Part shown: positions 50,512 to 64,000 of the stretch, one piece after another | Layout: each line of letters opens with the position of its first letter | How positions within the stretch are numbered: position 1 is the first letter of the stretch | Assembly: GCA_035048485.1 (NCBI GenBank) | Contig: CM068585.1 | Location: forward strand, 16,101,501-16,165,500 | DNA length: 64,000 nucleotides | DNA from: Pteria penguin | Lineage: Eukaryota; Mollusca; Bivalvia; Pterioida; Pteriidae | Reading direction: 5' to 3' | The notes under the pieces: generated by a model | Told to the model about the DNA's origin: nothing | Seen by the model: the letters and a program-made list of their open reading frames with translations, nothing else | Databases searched by the model: none | Position numbers and translations under genes: made by a program

Positions 50512-51452
50512 TGTAACAAGCGACACCTAGTGGTGAAGCGCAATCTTGTATAGTTCAACCCTAGTTTTTAGATGGATTGTGGCCCTTCTTCAGAATCTAA
50601 GTATCAGAACAGGAAATGATATGAAAACAGTTTCAATACTTTAATAACATGTAACATAGAATATATATTATGTATCCAAATAAAGCATTTATCAAAATAA
50701 AGTGTTCATGTTATCTATACTGGATTCCAAAAATGTATAACGGACGTAGAGTTTTCACGATGCTATAAATATATAAGCACCATATTCAGTCAAATAGACT
50801 AAAAATCGATAATACAAAAGTATGTACACATAACTTAATCACAGGTCAAAAATGCATACCAAAACATCCCAAAAGAAATAAAAATTAGAGACATGACTCT
50901 AAACTGATAATCAAATATAATAAGTGACATAGAATTTTAGAGATGAGAATTACACCAGACAATTGAAAAGTACGAAATAATCCTATAATAAAGAAATACT
51001 AAATATAAGTATGCCTAACTACATGCTATAACTAAATAAAATTAAACCAAACTATGCATGAGCCTGGATCTAGAGAGGACAGAATTCCCTTAATTTAGAT
51101 AAACAAAAATAACATGGTAGACGTGTCAAAACACGTGTGTAAAAAGCGAAAGGGAGAGAAAGAGAGAGAGAGAGTCAGACCTGAGGTCTTTCACGATTAG
51201 AGGGATTTAACTGATCGACCGGTATATATACCCGACTTAGAACAAAAGAAAAAATGATTAGCCAGTCAGAATACAGATAACAAAACTGCTTTAACAAATA
51301 CAGCAAAATGACGGACAATACAAAACAGACGAGTGTATCGTAGATGAAAGTACACGTAAATGAGAATGGAATCATAACCTGTTAGTCAAATGAAAAGACG
51401 AAAAACGTCAGTAACTCCGAAAAACACTTAGAAAAATAGCGTGACCGTCACA
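50512..51452 (-). repeat. Gypsy-type element, 3' LTR
   Basis: 941 bp, TGTAAC...GTCACA on the plus strand, so TG...CA in element sense. Matches 55835-56968 with many substitutions. Adjacent to a purine tract (GCATGGGGGAA in element sense), the expected polypurine tract. Confidence 0.88.
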
Positions 51453-52390
<938 letters not shown>

Positions 52391-55300
52391 CAGTTATTAC
52401 AGGATTGACATTGGCCACTGTGTTGACACGTTAGTGACAATCTTGCTTTCTGCCAATCCAACAGGACATGATACAATTGGTGTGATCACAAGCTGTTCCA
52501 TGCAACTGGGACAGTCTGAACGTTTACAACGACTATAATGTGACCTTGACACACTGTCAGCATTTGTATGGAAAGATGCTTTGCAGTGTTGAATCTCAAA
52601 GTCATATGTTTCTAGCATTGCAATTCATCTAGCTACTATATTTTCAGGATTCTTAAAACATCTTTATCATACTAAGGATACATGATCAGTTCTGATCACA
52701 ATTTTTTTACCCCACAGGTAATGTCTGAACATTTTGACAAAAGTATCTACAGAAAACAATTCTTTGTAAGTAGTACAATATTTTCCTGTGACTTGTTCAT
52801 AATCTTGTTGGCATAAGCATGACCTTTTCTTCACCTTCATGTATTTGAGACAACACAGCACCTATACCAGTGTCACTAGCATCTGTATCTAGAACAAATT
52901 GAGAATGTCTGTCTGGATAGGACAAAATGGTGCAGTTACAAGTTTATCTTTCAAATTTTCAAAAGCTAACTGACAGATTTCATTCCAAACAAATTTCTTT
53001 CCTTTTCTGGTCAGATTAGTAAGAGGTTTTGCTATTGTATAAAAATGGAATAAAACGGCTATCATATCCAGCCATGCAAAGAAAACTGCGAACTTCAGAA
53101 ACATTTGAAGATGTAGGCCAATCTTTTACACTTTCAACTTTTCTTTGGATCACAGTGAATACACTTTTTACTAACTATATGTGCCAGAAATGTAACTTCA
53201 TTTTGAAAATACACATTTAGAGGGTTTGAGTTTTAGATTTGCATTTCTGAATCGACTTACAACTATCTTAAGATTTTCCATAGCTTTTTCGAAGGTATCA
53301 CTAAAAACAATGACATCATCCAAATAGAAAAGACATCTCTCCAAAATCAAACCACGAAGACCTAACTCCATAAGTCTTTCGAATGTGGCGGACGCGTTAC
53401 ACAAACCAATAGGAAGGACCTTGAACTGATATAAAACTTTATGAGTAGAAAAAAACTGTTTTCTGTTTATGTTTATCTTCATCCTGCATTTTACACTGCC
53501 AATAGCCACTTACTAAATTCAAAGTCGAATACCGACAAAACATCTAAAGTTTCATCTATACGAGGATGGATAGGCATCTTTTCTTGAAACAGCAATCAAA
53601 AATCCAAAAAATCTACACAAAATCGTACAGAACCATCCTTTTTAACAACAAGTAATAAGGGAGACGACCAAGGACTAAAACTGGGTTCAATAACATCATT
53701 TTCTATCATTTTTTCTCAATTCTTTCTCAACAACTTCTCTTTGGGCAAATAGCAATCTTCGAAGGAGTACTTAATAGGTTTCGCTCCACCAGTATTTATA
53801 GTATGTTTGACTAAGCCTGATCTACCTTACTTTCCATCTGTACTTACAAAAACATCCTCAAATTCTGAAAGGAAATCTGAGATCATCTGTCTTTATTCTT
53901 TTGAAACCTCCAAAGATACAGGATTTAGCAAGGGTTCTAAATGTTCTGGATAACCTGATATATTTTCACTAACTAATATAGATTGACAATCCTCAGTTTC
54001 TAATGATTTGACTTCTATTTTGCCTTCCAAAACACCTACAGTGGAATCACTTTGTGATTTTACAGAGCTGTCAGTAATGTTTAAGGACAGAGTTATTGCA
54101 TCTTGGTTCACCAATGATCAACATAACAACAAACCTTTCTTTCCATGGTACTTATATGGTTGTAATACAACTTTTTCAGAGATAAGTTTATTCTCTATAT
54201 AACCGCTGGTTAAAATCTCTGAATTAGGGGGAATAACCACATCCTACGAATTCGAACCCTAGAACAAACACGAGACATTCCCTGTTCGAAATTTACAATA
54301 TGATCTGCTATTAGCATCTTAGCTTGTGATACTATTATAACAACATCATATTGTTCTAAGAAATCTATGCCTAAAATACCTTGAACCTCACTCACTTTTG
54401 CCATTATAAACTCATGTTCAAAACATTCACCACCTATAACAAAAGCCAAATCTACTTTACCATCTATGTCAAGATAACCACCATTAGCAGCAGTCAAAAC
54501 AGTATCTGTTTGTCTAACCTTTGGTTTAACTTTCAATTGATGAAAAACTTTTTCTGGTGAAATACTAATTGCATCTACCGAATCTGTATCTACCAATAAT
54601 CTAAAAGACTTTCCATCAATAACAAATTGCACATAAAGGCATAATTTGATAGGTATTTAATCTTACATGATGGTTTTGGCCTTATCTCACATTCTTTTGA
54701 TCTTGAGGCTGAACTTGAGGCCTTAAGAACAGCCTCTCCTAGTTTTCCGAACCGTTTGTTGGTTTTACTTAAGTTTCAGTTTGCTGATCTCCAGTACTTG
54801 TCTCATTTTTAAATTGACACTGATTTGTGTAATGATCAGAGGTTTTGCTAATAGAACCATATCCATGTGTACCTGAACCTCTATGACTGTTTCGACGAAC
54901 TTCATTAGGTATTTGATCCAACTTTTGCATACACTGCCTTAAAGAATTTGCTAAATTTTCTATCTCTGACTTTTCAGATGGCTTGGCCACACTTTCAACC
55001 AACCAAAGTATGGGGTTCTTCAAATGTAACCTGTGGTTTTCTAATACCCTGACAATCCTCAAAGGCTTCAAACTCAACTGCCAATACAATAGCTGCTTCT
55101 AGAGTCTTAGGGTGTGGAAAAGAGACATCTTTCGAATCTCAAAGCTTCCTAACCCATTTATAAATTGATCTTAAAAGGTTCACGCCATTCCGAAAGAATA
55201 TTGGGGAATGCTAAACAACCAAGTCGTCTGAGAGCATAACCAACTTCAGTTGAAGACTCATCCTTCTGACGTCTACGGAAATTCACATCGATAAGCTGTT

Positions 55301-55830
55301 CTCTTTCTGGTGGGCGAAACTTGTTACCTAACGCAAGTTTCAGTGTTGCATAACCTTTCAACTTTTCACTAGGTAAATCACCTAAAAGTTTTTAGCTGTT
55401 CTACGTAAACACATAATTAATTGTTGAGCCATTTCCCCATAAGACCATATATTCTTTTAAGTCACTTGTTCAAACTGAATAATAAAATCTTTCCAAATCT
55501 ACACTCTTGCCATCAAAAGTCTGAGGATCCATTTTACCTCTTTTAATAAAACCTTCAGATTTGTTCAGTTTTTTAAGGTATCTACCTCATGATTTAGGTC
55601 TTTTGTCTTGTCATCATTTTTATTTTGGTTTTCATCCAAATTCATTCTTGTTAACTCTTCCCAGTATCAATCTGATTCACTTTTTCTTTCAGAATCAAAG
55701 ACAATAGATTCATCAAAAAGACACTTTCCTTTCACTGAGTCTTCTAGAACGTTTTGAAACACCTTCCATATCAATGTCCTAATCGATAGAATCGTTAGAT
55801 ATGTTTCAAACCAAAATCCAGTTCACGGCA
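52391..55830 (-). pseudogene. Gypsy-type gag-pol, decayed
   Basis: Minus strand, in order: gag-like charged region (55361-55090), a protease with LLVDTDS at about 54590 (usual motif DTG) and GILGIDFLEQYD (54350), a reverse transcriptase with LPIGLCNASATFERLM (53400) and YLDDVIVFS active site (53310), RNase H with RTDHVSL (52680) and FHTNADSVSR at the connection (52570). This order (protease, reverse transcriptase, RNase H) is that of Ty3/Gypsy. Stops and frameshifts split every domain, the gag zinc knuckle is not intact and no integrase follows. A cellular retroelement relic. Confidence 0.9.
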
Positions 55831-55834
55831 CCAA
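55812..55834 (-). other. Candidate primer binding site
   Basis: Directly inside the 5' LTR, the element-sense sequence TGGTGCCGTGAACTGG begins with the TGG expected to pair with a tRNA 3' CCA. The tRNA identity was not determined. Confidence 0.6.
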
Positions 55835-56968
55835 TGTAACAGGTGACACCTAGTGGTGAAGCCCCACCTTGTATAGTTCAACCCTAGTTCTTAGATGGAT
55901 TGTGGCCCTGTCTCAGAATCTAAGTATCAGGACAAGAAATTATTTGGTTCACTTTTTCGGTCATTTTCGTTTCAATACTGCTCTTCAAATATTTATGAAA
56001 TATGAGAATTCCAACCATTCGGCCACGACCATCACGGAAGAGACATAAGTTGTCGAAATGCGCATATCGTGCACAAAATTAAAAGGTATATATGTTCTAT
56101 ATTTATGAAAATTGTTTCAATACGTTAATAACATGTAAAATAGAATATATAACATGTATCAAAATAAAGCATATATCAAAATAAAGTGTTCATGTTATCT
56201 ATACTGGAGTCCAAAAATGTATAACGTAGGGGTTTTATAATGATATAAATATATAAGCACCAGATTCAGTCAAATAGACATAAAAATGAGATAATACAAA
56301 AGTATGTACACATAACTTAATCACAGTTCAAAAATGATTACCAAAGCATGCCAAAAGAAATGAAAAATAGAGACATAACTCTAAACTGATAATCAAATAT
56401 AATAAGTGACCAAGTATTTTAGAGATAAGAATTACACCTGACAACTAAAAAGTACGAAATAATCCTATAATAAAGAAATACTAAATATAAGTATGTCTGA
56501 CTACATCCTATAACTAAATAAAATAAAGCCAAAATATACATGAGCCTGGATCTTGGGAAGAGAGTTAATTTAGATAAACAAAAATAACATGGCCGAAATG
56601 TGTCAAAACACGTTTGTAAAGAGAGAGAGAGAAAGTTCATCAGACCTAAGGTCGTTCACCATTAGAGGGATTTGAACTGATCGACCCGGTATATAAGCCC
56701 GACTGAGAACTAAAGACAAAACGATTAGCCAATCAGAAAACAGATAACAAAACTGCTTTAACAAATATAACAAAACGGCGGACAGTACAACAGACGTTGT
56801 CGTAGATGAAAACAAGGCATATTAAATAAAACAGTCTAAATCCTAGAAAAATTAAACAAGTACAAAGTACATGTAAATGAGAATTGATTCATAATATGCT
56901 AGTCAAATGAAATGACAAGAAATGTAAGTAACTCCGAATAGATATTAAAAAATTGCGTGACCGTCACA
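55835..56968 (-). repeat. Gypsy-type element, 5' LTR with inserted repeat S
   Basis: Homologous to 50512-51452 but longer (1134 bp), because repeat S is inserted at 55944-56107. Same TG...CA ends. Confidence 0.88.
55944..56107 (-). mobile_element. Short dispersed repeat S, copy 3 (inverted)
   Basis: Reverse complement of 40411-40600 (tgtcgaaatgcgcat, cggccacga.catca). It interrupts the LTR and is absent from the other LTR, which shows its exact insertion interval. Confidence 0.9.
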
Positions 56969-57570
56969 TTCCCCCATGCTTATAAAAATATAGTTACGGG
57001 AAATTTATGTATTTACAGAAGATAAACCTGACGGTAAGCATTTTCAAATAGACAACACTCTATCGTATTATACATCATACAAATTTTCATAACTATAAAT
57101 TCACTATGTGAATTTATTGATTGATTGATTGATTATTGTTTTACGTCACTCCACGATCATTTCACGTATATGGTGACGGCATCTGCTTGATGCATTGCAC
57201 ACAAATTTAGGCCTTTGCTACGGACCAACCCGAAGCAGTGAGGGATCTTTTACGTGCCACGCCTACCGTGACACGAGTCCTCGGTTTTTACTGTCTTATC
57301 CGAAATACATAGCATCGGTGTGCCCAGGACGGGAGTCGAACCCGAGACCTCTCGATCACGAGCCGAGGACCTTATCTACTAAGCCACACCGGCTTGTGAA
57401 TTTATCATTTACATTTAAGATACATGTACATGTAGTCTACTATTATTTCATAAATTAACAGATATATAATAAATTAAACAATGAACATTTATTAACGTGC
57501 TAGTGAAATGAAATGACGAAAAACATCAGTAACTCCGAATAGAACTAAAAATAGCCTGACCATCACAACA
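56969..57570 (-). mobile_element. Partial second Gypsy-type unit (3' internal piece plus LTR edge)
   Basis: 56969-57116 and 57405-57485 match 51453-51660, i.e. the internal sequence next to the 3' LTR. 57496-57567 matches the last 75 bp of an LTR (gaaatgacgaaaaacatcag...catcaca). Beyond the 5' LTR there is thus a remnant of another copy in the same orientation, interrupted by a SINE. Confidence 0.82.
57117..57394 (-). mobile_element. tRNA-derived SINE, family B, full length
   Basis: Perfect 10-bp target duplication TGTGAATTTA (57107-57116, 57395-57404). In minus sense: GCCGGTGTGGCTTAGTAGAT (A box), GGTTCGACTCC (B box) about 57331, then a body and a (TCAA)n tail. Reference copy for family B in this window. 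Confidence 0.94.
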
Positions 57571-57968
57571 GCATCAAGATCTATATTTTCAATGAACAAT
57601 GCATTTCCTCCAGATTTCCAACGAGGTAGAGTGTTATTGTTAGATTAGATTATATAGCAATCATCTTCCGATAGTTGTGTTTGTCCAGACAAGGAAATTT
57701 TGATTTCAAGTGGGCAATGTATATCTGACAGAAATTCAGAAAACTTTAGAATATTAAAATTTACAGCATGTAAAATGTGTATGTGTGTATATGTGTACAT
57801 TCTATGTGCATTTGTATAAACATATACATACAATGTATATGCGGGCATGTATATGTATGAGCGCGAGGTTTATTATATGCTAAAACATATACACATTTGT
57901 TATTAGATTTTTATCCATATCTCGTTTATAAGAAAACAAAATTTTATATTTGGATAGTTTAAGTTCAA

Positions 57969-59946
<1,978 letters not shown>

Positions 59947-60029
59947 TAATACTTTTTCCCAATCTTATATATACATGTATATAACAACAACCCCCTTGAT
60001 TGTAAAGGGGCTGTTGTTATATAAATAAA

Positions 60030-60260
60030 ATCAAAGGTACAAGCTGAGGTTATACAGAGGTACAAACGGCGGGTGTATACAGGTTAAGACTGCAGCATTA
60101 TAGAGATACAGCCAGTGATAACATAGATGTACAGACAGTGGTAACAAAGAGGTACAGACAACAGTGATACACAGGTACAGACACCTGTAAGATAGGAGAT
60201 CAGACAGCAGGAGCATTGAGGTACACACGGCGGTAATAAAAAGGTACAAACCGCGGTAAT
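60030..60260. repeat. Degenerate 30-bp tandem repeat
   Basis: 'gaggtacagacaacagtgataca'-like units, seven to eight copies, between 60040 and 60260. No coding. Confidence 0.7.
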
Positions 60261-60329
60261 TTTGTATATCCGCGTATAATTATTATATCTGCCATTGTTC
60301 TATTTAGATGAATTTGGGAATTTTTGTTT

Positions 60330-61165
60330 TTAAATTGCCTTTTATCCTCGTCCTCTCTGACTGTTAGTCGGGACTCCTCTTGATCAAGGATCTGAGCTCG
60401 CTTACAGATGGGCAGAGTACGGTTTACTTATATTGATGTCTCCTATCATATTTTTATAGCAACATATTATTCTATATTTTTTTCGGGTGTAATAAATTTT
60501 TGTGAACTCTTTCCTTGAGAAACCTATTGATCCCTGCTCTCTATATGGAGGATTATTCATAAAATGTTAAATGTGTATCCTTCAATTATGCTGCTTTTGG
60601 GAATATTTTTGTAATGTCGTTTTTCAGTGTATGTTCTATTATTATCACATTTTGTGTGCATGTCCTTGGTGATTTTTGTCATACAGCTTTGTCAGATGTC
60701 TTCTGTTTTGTCTTTGTTTTCCCTGTGAGTGGGAAGGTGTGTGCCCGTGAACCGGTTAACCACACCAATTAAGCGACGTTTCTTACTCCAATTGACAGGT
60801 CCTACGTTGGTATCGTAACCGCAGCATAATCGAATATTTTTGTAATGTCGTTCCGTGTATATTTTCGGTTGTCATATTTTGTGTGCAGGTCCTTGGTGAC
60901 TTGTGTCATACAGCTTTGTCAGATGTCTTCTGTTTTGTCTTTGTTTTCCCTGTGAGTGGGAAGGTGTGTGCCCGTGAACCGGTTAACCACACCAATTAAG
61001 CGACGTTTCTTACTCCAATTGACAGGTCCTACGTTGGTATCGTAACCGCAGCACAATCGAATATTTTTGTAATGTCGTTCCGTGTATATTTTCGGTTGTC
61101 ATATTTTGTGTGCAGGTCCTTGGTGACTTGTGTCATACAGCTTTGTCAGATGTCTTCTGTTTTCT
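60330..61165 (+). mobile_element. Dispersed repeat R with internal 230-bp tandem duplication
   Basis: 60330-60600 matches 12215-12450. 60600-60831, 60832-61058 and 61059-61165 (truncated) are tandem copies of one unit (gaatatttttgtaatgtcgt ... gtatcgtaaccgcagca) with very high identity. Confidence 0.88.
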
Positions 61166-61369
61166 CTTTTAGTTGCATTATTAATATATATACAAACTAC
61201 TTATATATAACTACAATCAAGCATAAAATAAGTAAACAAATGCACTATTATTGTTCGTTGTTATGTGACAGGAAGAGAGTGAACCCAATGCTTGTTCTGT
61301 GAGGTAACCCCGAAGATACTGGTATAACTGGTGCAAATGTTAGCATCAGTGTGTTTGTATAAATGATAG

Positions 61370-61775
61370 ACTGGCAATGCCTGTCTAGATCTTAAAATAT
61401 CTAGACAGGTGACCACTAATTCAAAACGAGGCTGACCTAGGTTCAAGTGACGCGTTATCGGTTATTTTTCTCTCTCTGGATCTCGTTTTGTTTCATTCAT
61501 TTAATCTTGAATCAAAAATTATTGACACAATTATTTCAGTCCTCGAGGTTATACATCGCGCGTCTCTGATACTGTATACTGTATACTAATGCTGCGTATG
61601 CGACTGCAGACGAATTATATCTGCACGCAGTGTGTACTGCTTCTTATCTGCCCTTACCGCCTGTGCTGTAAATAACACTAGGTTGGAGTGAATCGAGCCT
61701 CTCTAGAATGGCAGTAGTCACCTGTCTCTTCGCGCAGTGATAGTAAGCAAGAGCAGGTAACTCCAGTCTATATAA
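61370..61775 (+). mobile_element. 2-kb dispersed element, partial copy 3
   Basis: Matches 10155-10640 (gtgacgcgttatcggttat, gcagacgaattatatctgca, gtcttctcgcgcag-like block). The remainder of the element is absent. Confidence 0.8.
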
Positions 61776-61779
61776 ATGA

Positions 61780-62500
61780 GAAATTTCTTATCCAATCATA
61801 GATTCATCATCTTACTCCATTGCGTTGCAGTTCGGTCACCAGACGCTTGCTTATCATACTGTAATACTATCTTTATCTGGATGAAGTTGGCAATGTTCAG
61901 AGCAAAATCCTGGATTGTTGATATCGGTTGGGTTTTGCAGGACCTCTTCTTTCTAAATCCATAGTAGTAGTAGGTAGCTTATGTTTTTGAAAGAAGTTTA
62001 TATGGCTGCATGCTATTGATAACTTATTCTACTACTTTGCATGAAACAGAGGTCAGTGAAACATATATTATGTTATTGGAGGACTGGCTCCATTTTCGTT
62101 AAGACTGGAGAGATGTGGATAGATTTTCAGTCATTTTGTATTTTCCCCTGGTCTATAGAGGCTTGGAAAATCCTTGTGAGGTCTGTAGCTACAGACAGGG
62201 CCGTCTACCAGTGAAAGTGAGGTAAATATCATCTGGTCTAGTAGCTTTGTTTGGTTTGAGGGTGGCCAAAAGATAAAACATCCCTTCATGATACTTAGTA
62301 AATCTGATGTAAAGTCAGTTACTTTCGTATTTTACAATGGTGTGGAATGATTGATATATCGTCCGAGGTAAACCTGGTGAAAAGCGAAGGAGTTGTTGTC
62401 TCTCCTGCAGTTTTGCTGGGTCGTTTTCTGGATGTGCCTGCATCTCAATCAGTGTCTTTGTCATGCTGTATTTGAAGACGAATACTGTTTTTAGACAAAC
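61780..62500 (-). pseudogene. Jockey-like LINE reverse transcriptase fragment
   Basis: Minus strand: KTLIEMQAHPENDPAKLQER (62440), LLATLKPNKATRPDDIYL (62270), NNIIYVSLTSVSCKVVE (62060), YGFRKKRSCKTQPISTIQDF (61930). These match the linker, finger and palm-entry motifs of non-LTR reverse transcriptases ('KPNKATGPDDI', 'VSLTSVSCK', 'HGFRKKRSC'). Frameshifts and stops throughout. Catalytic domain missing. Confidence 0.85.
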
Positions 62501-62509
62501 ATTTTATTT

Positions 62510-63190
62510 TCCTGTAGCACTGTCATTGGCTGAAAGTACTTGAATGTAAAATACGAAAGTAATTGGTGTCACATGACTATACCACATGGACATTCACAGA
62601 CCCCTGAAATTCAGAGGTGAAACCAGATGCCTGGGAGGAGTGAGCGTCTCCTGTTTGAATGGCCTCGCCCACCAAGAATGCCATTAAATACAGACGAAAC
62701 AAATATTATTCAGTACTATATATGTACATGAATGTGAACAAACACTGTGTAGAAGTGCCACTGCCACATAGTATCAAGAAAAAGGGTATAATAATACTAA
62801 AATCAAGCCCTCCGCTTAGAGTTTTACGAGGTCCATTCTGCAAGGGGAATTTGTGTAACGTTAATGTAATATACGAAGGTAACTCGTGTCACATGACTAT
62901 GGCGTTAACAATATACCGCAGTGGACATTCACGCACCCCTGGAAAACAGAGGTGAGACCTGATACCCGAGAGGAGTGAGCGTCTTCCGATTGACTAACCA
63001 CACCCGCCGTGAATGCCCTCACATACGGACTAAACAAATATAATACAACACTGTATATGTACATGAATGTGAACAAACACTGTTTAGAAAGTGCCACTGC
63101 TCGTAAAAATGTTCCCTGCAGATGGTTTGACTTAAGTGTCATTATACTCTTTTTCCTGATGTTGTGTGGCTGTGGAGCTTTTCTACACCT
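62510..63190 (-). mobile_element. Inverted tandem copies of the 4.9-kb dispersed repeat
   Basis: 62560-62690 and 62900-63040 are reverse-complement matches to 4905-5040 and 5243-5395, again about 340 bp apart. 63100-63185 matches 5098-5180 in the opposite sense, so the block ends in a local inversion. Confidence 0.78.
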
Positions 63191-63570
63191 TTTCCCACTT
63201 CTGAAAATATTATAAGTTTGTGTACTGAAATTTTTCTAATGTACATGCACTAACACACACCCGTTGTATCCGTCAGTAGTGCTCGCGCTGAGCATCATTT
63301 CTGGTGATCACGACAAATGTCGTTATTAGGACTTATTATTATTATCTATAATTATATTTTTTATATAATTATATCATTTTATTCTACATCCTTATTTATA
63401 ACGACATAACAAATAGTTAAAACGACATTAATAGTCGTTATTTAGGAATTGGTTTTATGTTTTGTGCTTCGTTGGTGTATATTGGCAGTAGGGAATGCAA
63501 AAATATGTAACGCACGAAGTCTAGTAAAACGAAATCTAACCTGCAATTCTAAAATTGTAATATAAGTCAC
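63190..63570. other. AT-rich stretch, nothing recognised
   Basis: Short inverted motifs around 'aacgacattaatagtcgtt' (63420-63440). No gene. Confidence 0.4.
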
Positions 63571-63745
63571 ATGCGCGGATCCAGAAATTTTTGTCAGAGG
63601 GGGTCCAACCAAAAAAGGTAAATTTTTTCTCTTAGACGAGGGGGGCCAACCCCAAAAATGCCCAAATATTACCTTTTTTTGGTAAAATTTTCGGATCCCA
63701 GGGGGGATCCAGACCCCCCTAACCACCCCTCTCTGTATCCACGCA
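63571..63745. mobile_element. MITE, gcGGATCCAGA family, diverged
   Basis: Ends CATGCGCGGATCCAGA and TCTGTATCCACGCATG are imperfect inverted repeats. G/C-run interior like the CAGTGGCGGAT MITEs. A minus ORF across it is an artefact. Confidence 0.7.
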
Positions 63746-63749
63746 TGAG

Positions 63750-64000
63750 TCATGTCATGAGCATTGGCGGAAATTTGTTAAAGTGTTGCAGCCTCCCATG
63801 ACTAATGTTTTGCACTATTCGGTCCGGAAAGGGGATTGTAGCCCTAAAAATGGTCGAAAATGACCCTTTTTTTCTTGGAAGGGGGGTTAAAATTTTTCAA
63901 TCAAAATGAGGTATCAGCAAATGATGTAACAAATGTAAGAAAAAATATACTTGGTATTGGGTAAGCACAATATCTAAACCACAGAGGAGCTTTGCATATA
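63750..64000. other. Window end; partial MITE-like sequence
   Basis: 'ggaaaggggattgtagccctaaaaatgg' resembles MITE interiors, but no ends are visible before the window stops. Confidence 0.35.

Overview
This window is eukaryotic, AT-rich and dominated by mobile elements and tandem repeats. Several dispersed repeats look like families I associate with bivalve molluscs: the 'tgacgggtgttgctag' repeat, the 'atgtctcttcagtgatgctcg' repeat, the palindromic CGTGGCCACG array and tRNA-derived SINEs ending in (CAAT/TCAA)n. I therefore infer a bivalve, possibly an oyster relative. This rests on memory of repeat families, not on a search. No prokaryotic gene, rRNA, true tRNA gene or CRISPR array is seen.

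One host gene can be assembled with confidence, on the minus strand. Eight coding exons lie between 33329 (ATG) and 19505 (stop), with a probable 5' non-coding exon ending at 35766. Every intron is phase 1 with GT-AG borders, and the joined frame gives 307 residues. The N-terminal cytosolic region carries two PPSY (PPxY) motifs and an Arg/Glu/Ala-rich coiled coil, followed by four membrane segments. It resembles the invertebrate TMEM272-like family. Its introns hold a 45-bp minisatellite, a 33-bp minisatellite, MITEs, SINEs, a LINE fragment and one copy of a 2-kb dispersed element.

Layout. 0.17-3.08 kb: 83-bp satellite with a 664-bp higher-order repeat. 3.5-8.8 kb: inverted-repeat elements. 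8.83-10.9 kb: copy 1 of a 2-kb element, present inverted at 30.4-32.2 kb and as a partial copy at 61.4-61.8 kb. 11.1-11.8 kb: mariner pseudogene. 14.0-15.0 kb: 56-bp satellite. 15.9-19.3 kb: molluscan-type repeats, a 141-bp-arm hairpin and SINEs. 19.3-36 kb: the host gene. 39.28-46.47 kb: a terminal-inverted-repeat (TIR) element carrying a broken Mutator-like transposase and YqaJ-like nuclease gene. 48.0-50.4 kb: minus-strand LINE. 50.5-57.57 kb: Gypsy-type LTR element with a third partial LTR and no visible integrase. 57.97-59.84 kb: L1/Tx1-type LINE. 60.3-63.2 kb: dispersed repeats and a minus-strand Jockey-like LINE fragment. 63.57-63.75 kb: a MITE.

The most noteworthy item is the TIR element at 39.3-46.5 kb: matching 24-bp termini enclose one decayed reading frame joining a Mutator-like transposase region to a YqaJ-type nuclease region. 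All mobile-element genes in the window are broken by stops or frameshifts.
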